A DNA stretch of 64,000 bases, from the NCBI RefSeq assembly GCF_900169065.1, contig NZ_FXZB01000019.1:44582-108581 (forward strand). Reading direction: 5' to 3'. The position numbers were made by a program, and so were the translations under genes. The notes under the pieces were generated by a model. The model searched no databases, was not told where the DNA came from, and saw only the letters and a program-made list of their open reading frames with translations. Positions 59,485 to 64,000 of the stretch are shown in pieces; position 1 is the stretch's first letter; each line of letters opens with the position of its first letter. This DNA comes from Brevibacterium aurantiacum (GTDB lineage Bacteria > Actinomycetota > Actinomycetes > Actinomycetales > Brevibacteriaceae).

Positions 59485-60633
59485 ATGGCAGTCAGCAGCG
59501 AAGAGCAGATGATGATCGACACGGTCGCCGAGTTCATCGACCACGACGTCAAACCCCACGTTAACCGGGTTGAGCACGCCGACGAATACCCGCAAGCGTG
59601 GATCCAGACCATGAAGGACATGGGCATCTACGGCCTTGCGATCGACGAACCCTGGGGCATGGGCAAGGTCTCGACCGAGGCGTATGCGCTGATCACGCAG
59701 GAGCTGGCCCGCGGGTGGATGTCCCTGGCCGGTGCCATGGGCGGGCACACCGTCGTGGCCAAACTCATCGCCGAATACGGCACGAGCGAGCAGAAGGACA
59801 AGTACCTGCCGCGCATGGCCACCGGTGAACTGCGCGCGACTATGGCCCTGACCGAACCCGGCGGCGGCTCCGATCTGCAGGCCATGCGCACCTCGGCGGC
59901 CAAGGACGGCGAGGACTACGTCATCAACGGGTCGAAGACCTGGATCACCAATGCCCGCAAGTCCGATCTCATCGCACTGCTAGTCAAGACCGACCCCGCA
60001 GCTGAACCGCGTCACAAGGGCATCTCGATCATCCTTGTCGAGAAGGGAGAGGGTTTCACCATCTCCCAGGATCTCTCGAAACTCGGCTATAAGGGCGTCG
60101 AAACCTGCGAACTCGCGTTCGAGAACCTGCGTCAGCCGCAGGCCCAGCTGCTCGGTGCGGTCGAGGGCGTGGGCTTCAAGCAGATGATGAAGGGCCTGGA
60201 GATCGGCCGCATCCAGGTCGCCTCGCGTTCGTTGGGCGTCGCGCAGGCGGCACTCAATGATGCGGTGAAGTACTCGCAGGAGCGCGAATCCATGGGCAAG
60301 CCAATTTGGCGTCACCAGGCCGTGGGCAACCAGCTGGCGAAGATGGCCACGAAGCTCGAGGCCGCCCGGCAGCTCGTCCTCCACGCGGCTCGCACCTATG
60401 ACTCGGGTGAGCGCGTGGATATGGAGGCCGGCATGGCCAAGTACTACGCCTCAGAGATGGCCGCCGAGGTGGCCCTTGACGCCATCCGTGTCCATGGCGG
60501 TTACGGATACTCCACCGAATACGACGTCGAACGCTACTACCGTGACGCCCCACTGATGATCGTCGGCGAAGGCACGAACGAGATCCAGTTGAACGTCATC
60601 GCTAAGCAGCTCATCGGCCGAAACAAGGCCTGA
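59485..60633 (+). CDS. Acyl-CoA dehydrogenase
   Basis: A 382-residue FAD-linked acyl-CoA dehydrogenase. Family signature ATMALTEPGGGSDLQAMRT and the C-terminal RVHGGYGYSTEYDVERYYRD are present; the catalytic base Glu falls in IVGEGTNEIQLNVIAKQL. Electrons pass to ETF. AGAGGAAGAGG precedes the ATG, after a 93-base gap that contains no gene. Two different dehydrogenases in one operon suggest either a heteromeric enzyme or two oxidation steps, for example of methylsuccinyl-CoA. Confidence 0.92.
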   Translation: MAVSSEEQMMIDTVAEFIDHDVKPHVNRVEHADEYPQAWIQTMKDMGIYGLAIDEPWGMGKVSTEAYALITQELARGWMSLAGAMGGHTVVAKLIAEYGTSEQKDKYLPRMATGELRATMALTEPGGGSDLQAMRTSAAKDGEDYVINGSKTWITNARKSDLIALLVKTDPAAEPRHKGISIILVEKGEGFTISQDLSKLGYKGVETCELAFENLRQPQAQLLGAVEGVGFKQMMKGLEIGRIQVASRSLGVAQAALNDAVKYSQERESMGKPIWRHQAVGNQLAKMATKLEAARQLVLHAARTYDSGERVDMEAGMAKYYASEMAAEVALDAIRVHGGYGYSTEYDVERYYRDAPLMIVGEGTNEIQLNVIAKQLIGRNKA

Positions 60634-60646
60634 GAGAGGGAGAACC

Positions 60647-61825
60647 ATGACTCATAAACCCAGGCCGAGGCCGAACACCCCGCACTTCATGACCGAGGAA
60701 AGGGAAGGCATCCAGGCTCTCGCCCGCGAGTTCGCCCACGACGTCGTCCTGCCCCTCGCGAATGAGCTTGATCCTGTCGAGGGGCAGTTCCCTGACTGGT
60801 TCATCAAACAAATGGCCGACATGGGGTTCTTCGGCATCCTCATCCCCGAGGAATATGGGGGTCTTGGACTCGGGGTCTTCGAGTACTGCCTCGTGGCCGA
60901 GGAACTCTCCAGAGCTTGGATGTCCGTTGGCGGCCTGCTGGCTCGTGGCAACGGGATGGGCGGCAACTTCTCTCCCGAACAGGAAGCCAGGCTACTTCCG
61001 AAGGTCGCCACCGGCGAATACCTCGGCGCTTACTCCCTGTCCGAGGCCGAAGCCGGTTCCGATGTGGCCAACATTCGCTGCAAGGCCACTCGTGCTGAAG
61101 ATGGCGGCTGGGTCATCAACGGCACGAAGATGTGGTGCACATTCGCCGATCAGGCGGATTACATCATTCTCTTCGCTCGTACTTCCACTGACGAAGAGAA
61201 GCGGCATCGTGGGATCTCGGCGTTCCTTGTCGAGAAGGAACGTGGTTCCTTCCCTGAGGGTATGTCGGGGACTGCGGTGAAGAAGATCGGCTACTTCGGA
61301 TGGAAGACCTGGGATCTGGCCTTCGATGACTTCCACCTGCCCGCCGAAGCCCTGCTGGGTGAGGAAGACCGTGGGTTCTATCAGGCTGTGTCTGGTCTCG
61401 AGGTGGGTCGAGCCCACACAGCTGCGAGATCGATCGGTCTGGCGCAGGCCGCGCTCGAGGACTCGATCGCGTATTTGAAACAGCGTGAACAGTTCGGACA
61501 CCCTCTCGCTGATTTCCAGCATCTGCGGTTCAAGGTTGCCGACATGGCTGCCCAGATCGAGGCGTGCCGGGCTCTGATGTATCACGTGTGCACCGAAATC
61601 GACTCCGGTCGCCGGTGCGACAAGGAAGCCGCGATGGTCAAGTATCTGGCTGCGGAGATGGCGGAGAAGGTCACTTCTGAGGCTGTGCAGATCCATGGTG
61701 GTGCCGGGTACACGAAGGACTTCGCGGTGGAGCGTCACTGGCGTGATGCCCGGTTGACGAAGATCTTCGAGGGCTCGTCTGAGATCCAGATGCGCATCAT
61801 CTCCGATGAACTGTTAGGACGTTGA
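60647..61825 (+). CDS. Acyl-CoA dehydrogenase
   Basis: A 392-residue paralogue of the preceding gene, clearly diverged. It has GAYSLSEAEAGSDVANIRCK, KMWCTFADQADYIILFAR, QIHGGAGYTKDFAVERHWRD and the catalytic Glu in KIFEGSSEIQMRIISDEL. GAGAGGGAGAACC precedes the ATG and the gap to the first dehydrogenase is 13 bases. Specificity is unknown. The one-base gap to the hydratase gene indicates tight coupling. Confidence 0.92.
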   Translation: MTHKPRPRPNTPHFMTEEREGIQALAREFAHDVVLPLANELDPVEGQFPDWFIKQMADMGFFGILIPEEYGGLGLGVFEYCLVAEELSRAWMSVGGLLARGNGMGGNFSPEQEARLLPKVATGEYLGAYSLSEAEAGSDVANIRCKATRAEDGGWVINGTKMWCTFADQADYIILFARTSTDEEKRHRGISAFLVEKERGSFPEGMSGTAVKKIGYFGWKTWDLAFDDFHLPAEALLGEEDRGFYQAVSGLEVGRAHTAARSIGLAQAALEDSIAYLKQREQFGHPLADFQHLRFKVADMAAQIEACRALMYHVCTEIDSGRRCDKEAAMVKYLAAEMAEKVTSEAVQIHGGAGYTKDFAVERHWRDARLTKIFEGSSEIQMRIISDELLGR

Positions 61826-61826
61826 C

Positions 61827-62696
61827 ATGACTGAGATCAATCTGCAGGACTGGGCCGGCCGATCCAGCACCGAAGAAGACATTGCCTCTCCGACCAGCGC
61901 TGCCCGCTTGGCCACGTTGCTCGAACAGGACGTAACGTCGTCGACCGAGCCAGCGACGCTGTTCCCAGTGGGACACTGGTTGCACTTCGCCGAAGACGAC
62001 GTTCCGATGAGCGAGCTGGGAACAGACGGTCACGTGAAGCTCGGCGGATTCATGCCACCGGTCGGACTGCCTCGGCGCATGTGGGCCGGCAGCAAGCTGC
62101 AGTTCCATGCACCGATTCTCGCCGGGCAGAAGCTGTCACGGACGACGACCATCGAATCGATTACGGAGAAGACAGGCGGCAGCGGATCCCTCTGCTTCGT
62201 CGTGCTGCGCCACGAGGTCTCCGCCGATGGAAACCTCGCGACAACGGATCGGCACACGATCGTCTACCGGGAAGCCACCTCGGCGCCCGAAGGATCCTCC
62301 GCCGCACCTGCCCGGGCAGATTCACCTGCACCCGAAGGGTGGGACTGGGTGCGCTCGGTGCGACCCAACGAGGTTACGCTCTTCCGCTACTCAGCTCTGA
62401 CATTCAACTCCCACCGCATCCACTACGACCACCCGTATGTGACTGGCGTCGAAGGGTATCCGGGACTCGTCACCCACGGACCGCTGACGGCCACGCTTCT
62501 GCTGGATGCGTTCATGAGGAATCACCCCGAGGCGACCGTCGCCACGTACGACTTCCGCGCGAAGTCACCCCTGTTCGCGAACGAGCAGATCCACCTCGTC
62601 GGTCGCAGCACCGGAGCGAACACTCATGAACTCGAAGCCATCGGACCTGATGGTCAGACCGCGATCGCGGCAACAGTGACGACCACGGAAAGCTGA
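61827..62696 (+). CDS. MaoC-like/FAS1-type dehydratase, mesaconyl-CoA hydratase-like
   Basis: A 289-residue double hotdog hydratase of the HTD2/mesaconyl-C4-CoA hydratase group. The N-terminal half (about 1-150) has KLGGFMPPVGLPRRMWAGSK and FHAPILAGQKLSRTTTIESI; the C-terminal half has the hydratase motif in FRYSALTFNSHRIHYDHPYV and GYPGLVTHGPLTATLLLDAF, with the Asp/His pair of MaoC enzymes. Relatives hydrate mesaconyl-CoA in methylaspartate and 3-hydroxypropionate cycles. Its operon with CoA transferases, acyl-CoA dehydrogenases and a mesaconase-type fumarase supports such a role. Confidence 0.85.
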   Translation: MTEINLQDWAGRSSTEEDIASPTSAARLATLLEQDVTSSTEPATLFPVGHWLHFAEDDVPMSELGTDGHVKLGGFMPPVGLPRRMWAGSKLQFHAPILAGQKLSRTTTIESITEKTGGSGSLCFVVLRHEVSADGNLATTDRHTIVYREATSAPEGSSAAPARADSPAPEGWDWVRSVRPNEVTLFRYSALTFNSHRIHYDHPYVTGVEGYPGLVTHGPLTATLLLDAFMRNHPEATVATYDFRAKSPLFANEQIHLVGRSTGANTHELEAIGPDGQTAIAATVTTTES

Positions 62697-62705
62697 GGAG
62701 CACCC

Positions 62706-63905
62706 ATGTCTGAGACACGACCGGCACCACTGACCGGATTGAAAGTCGTCGAGATCTCTGCCTTCGTCGCAGCACCCCTGGGTGCTATGACCCTGGCACA
62801 ACTGGGTGCCGACGTCATCCGCATCGACCCGATCGGCGGCAACATCGACGCCAACCGCTGGCCGATCAGCGATGACGGGACGTCGATCTATTGGGCGAGC
62901 CTGAACAAGGGCAAACGCTCGGTCACCCTGGATCTGAAGTCCGAAGAGGGACAGAAGATCGCGACCGACCTCATCGCCGAGGCGGGCACCCTGGTGACGA
63001 ACCTGCCCGCTCGCGGATGGCTGAGCTACGACAATCTCGTCCAGCACCGTGAAGATCTGGTCATGCTGCGTCTCAATGGGTCCCATGATGGGAAGCCGGC
63101 CGTGGACTACACGATCAATGCGGCCAGCGGGTTCCCGATCATCACCGGCGATGACGAGCGTCCGGTCAACAATGCCATCCCGGCGTGGGACGTCATCGCC
63201 GGCCTGTACATTGCCAATGGCATTACTGCCGCTGAGCTCGATCGTCGGACCTCGGGCAAGGGGCAGGAGATCAACCTCGCCCTGTCCGATGCGATGCTCG
63301 CAACCGTTGGCAACCTCGGATACATCGCCGAGGTGCAGTCGACCGGTAAGACTCGTGGACCGCTGGGCAATGGCCTTTATGGCGCCTACGGGCAGTCGTT
63401 CAAGACCTCGGATGAACGCGAGATCATGGTTGCTGTCATCTCGAACAAGCACTGGCGCGGACTGGGCAAGGCGACTGGGCTGTCCGAGAAGCTTGAGATG
63501 ATCGGGCCCATGCTCGACGTTGATCTCACGACCGAAGGCGGTCGGTTCGAAGCTCGCGAGGCCATCGATGCAGTGCTGCGGCCATGGTTCGCAGCCCACA
63601 CGGTGGCCGAGGCGGCTACTGCTCTGAGTGGTGCCGGGGTGCTGCAGGGAGAGTTCCAGACATTCGAGGAGCTCGTCAACAACGACCCGTGGTGTTCGTT
63701 GGAGAATCCGCTGTTCGGCGAGATCGAGCAGCCAGGTGTGGGCCGCGTGATGGCTCCGCGGGTGCCGTTGCAGTTCGGCGGGTCGCCGGTGGCTGATGCT
63801 GTTCCTGCGCCGACTCTGGGTGGGGATACGGAGGGAGTGTTGGCTGAGTTGGTGGAGACGAGCTCCGAAAACTGGCTCTTCGCAAACGAGAGTGTATACC
63901 GATGA
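62706..63905 (+). CDS. CaiB/BaiF family CoA transferase
   Basis: A 399-residue family III CoA transferase, distant from the one at 56452. It has LTGLKVVEISAFVAAPLGAM, VIRIDPIGGNIDANRW, SLNKGKRSVTLDLKS and an Asp in KPAVDYTINAASGFP at the expected catalytic position. The family-typical glycine-rich PG/DG segment differs (NGSHDGKPAVDY), as in racemase-like or mesaconate CoA-transferase branches. GAGGAGCACCC precedes the ATG. It is the last gene seen in the operon; the next 95 bases contain an inverted repeat and then the window ends. Confidence 0.88.
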   Translation: MSETRPAPLTGLKVVEISAFVAAPLGAMTLAQLGADVIRIDPIGGNIDANRWPISDDGTSIYWASLNKGKRSVTLDLKSEEGQKIATDLIAEAGTLVTNLPARGWLSYDNLVQHREDLVMLRLNGSHDGKPAVDYTINAASGFPIITGDDERPVNNAIPAWDVIAGLYIANGITAAELDRRTSGKGQEINLALSDAMLATVGNLGYIAEVQSTGKTRGPLGNGLYGAYGQSFKTSDEREIMVAVISNKHWRGLGKATGLSEKLEMIGPMLDVDLTTEGGRFEAREAIDAVLRPWFAAHTVAEAATALSGAGVLQGEFQTFEELVNNDPWCSLENPLFGEIEQPGVGRVMAPRVPLQFGGSPVADAVPAPTLGGDTEGVLAELVETSSENWLFANESVYR

Positions 63906-63937
63906 ATTTCAAACAGAGCGAGTCGCTACCCGGATAG

Positions 63938-63996
63938 ACGTCGAGGTCTTCCGATGATGGAAGTTCTCACACTGCCCATCCGAAAGACCTCGACGT
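63938..63996. other. Long inverted repeat at the right edge, hairpin or mobile-element end
   Basis: The left arm 63938-63956 begins ACGTCGAGGTCTT; the right arm 63977-63996 ends AAGACCTCGACGT. The outer 13 bases pair perfectly and the inner part nearly so. No T-run follows, so a simple terminator is uncertain. A small frame opens from ATGATGG at about 63954 to the edge. It may be the border of an insertion sequence lying outside the window. Confidence 0.45.
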
Positions 63997-64000
63997 GGAC

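Overview
The window looks like chromosomal DNA of a high-GC actinobacterium, most likely Brevibacterium or a close relative; this is inferred from codon bias, the gene families and the style of gene starts, not from a marker gene. I see no rRNA, tRNA, CRISPR array or complete insertion sequence. About 57 protein genes are packed closely, and no gene-free stretch exceeds 300 bases. Two reading frames are damaged: an SDR at the left edge (one base missing in a G run) and a GMC oxidoreductase (one internal TGA).

Layout. 1-7.5 kb: a frameshifted SDR, an IclR regulator, and an oxidation module (gluconate-dehydrogenase-type small subunit, interrupted GMC flavoprotein, 956-residue flavin/iron-sulfur hydroxyacid dehydrogenase, HpaI-type aldolase). 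7.5-15.3 kb: a phosphonate cluster with FAD oxidoreductase, PhnD, PhnC, fused PhnE-PhnE, phosphonatase-like hydrolase and an associated alcohol dehydrogenase, plus a divergent HutC-type GntR regulator; matching candidate operators lie before phnD and in the divergent gap. 15.3-21.7 kb: a perfect 45-bp tandem repeat, an RclA-like disulfide reductase and several single oxidoreductases and regulators. 21.8-27.3 kb: a His-rich membrane protein and a PepSY membrane protein, then a PadR-linked unit with an MMPL exporter under a double palindrome. 27.4-39.9 kb: housekeeping and stress genes (pirin, GNAT, AhpD-like, threonine aldolase, MFS, RidA, rifampin ADP-ribosyltransferase Arr, Nramp-like carrier, esterase, serine hydrolase, PucR-like regulator, aldo/keto reductase with a truncated MerR protein).

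40.0-55.5 kb is the most interesting block. It combines an N-acyl-D-amino-acid deacylase-like amidohydrolase, an S12 D-aminopeptidase-like enzyme, an oligopeptide ABC transporter (binding protein, DppB, a fused DppC-DppD, DppF), a class A beta-lactamase-fold hydrolase, a GNAT acyltransferase, an N-succinylamino-acid racemase/OSBS-type enolase, an S9 peptidase and a PucR regulator. I read this as uptake and cleavage of D-residue peptides followed by N-acylation, racemisation and deacylation of the amino acids. 55.6-63.9 kb holds a GntR regulator and a divergent six-gene operon (two CaiB-type CoA transferases, class I fumarase/mesaconase, two acyl-CoA dehydrogenases, a mesaconyl-CoA hydratase-like protein), which fits catabolism of a branched C5 dicarboxylate such as methylsuccinate or mesaconate.

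Across the whole window the 10-mer CGCCGAGGTG occurs at least 35 times on the two strands, in several reading frames and also between genes, far more often than base composition predicts. Several genes carry a TANNNT-type -10 box six or seven bases before the ATG and no ribosome binding site, as expected for leaderless mRNAs.
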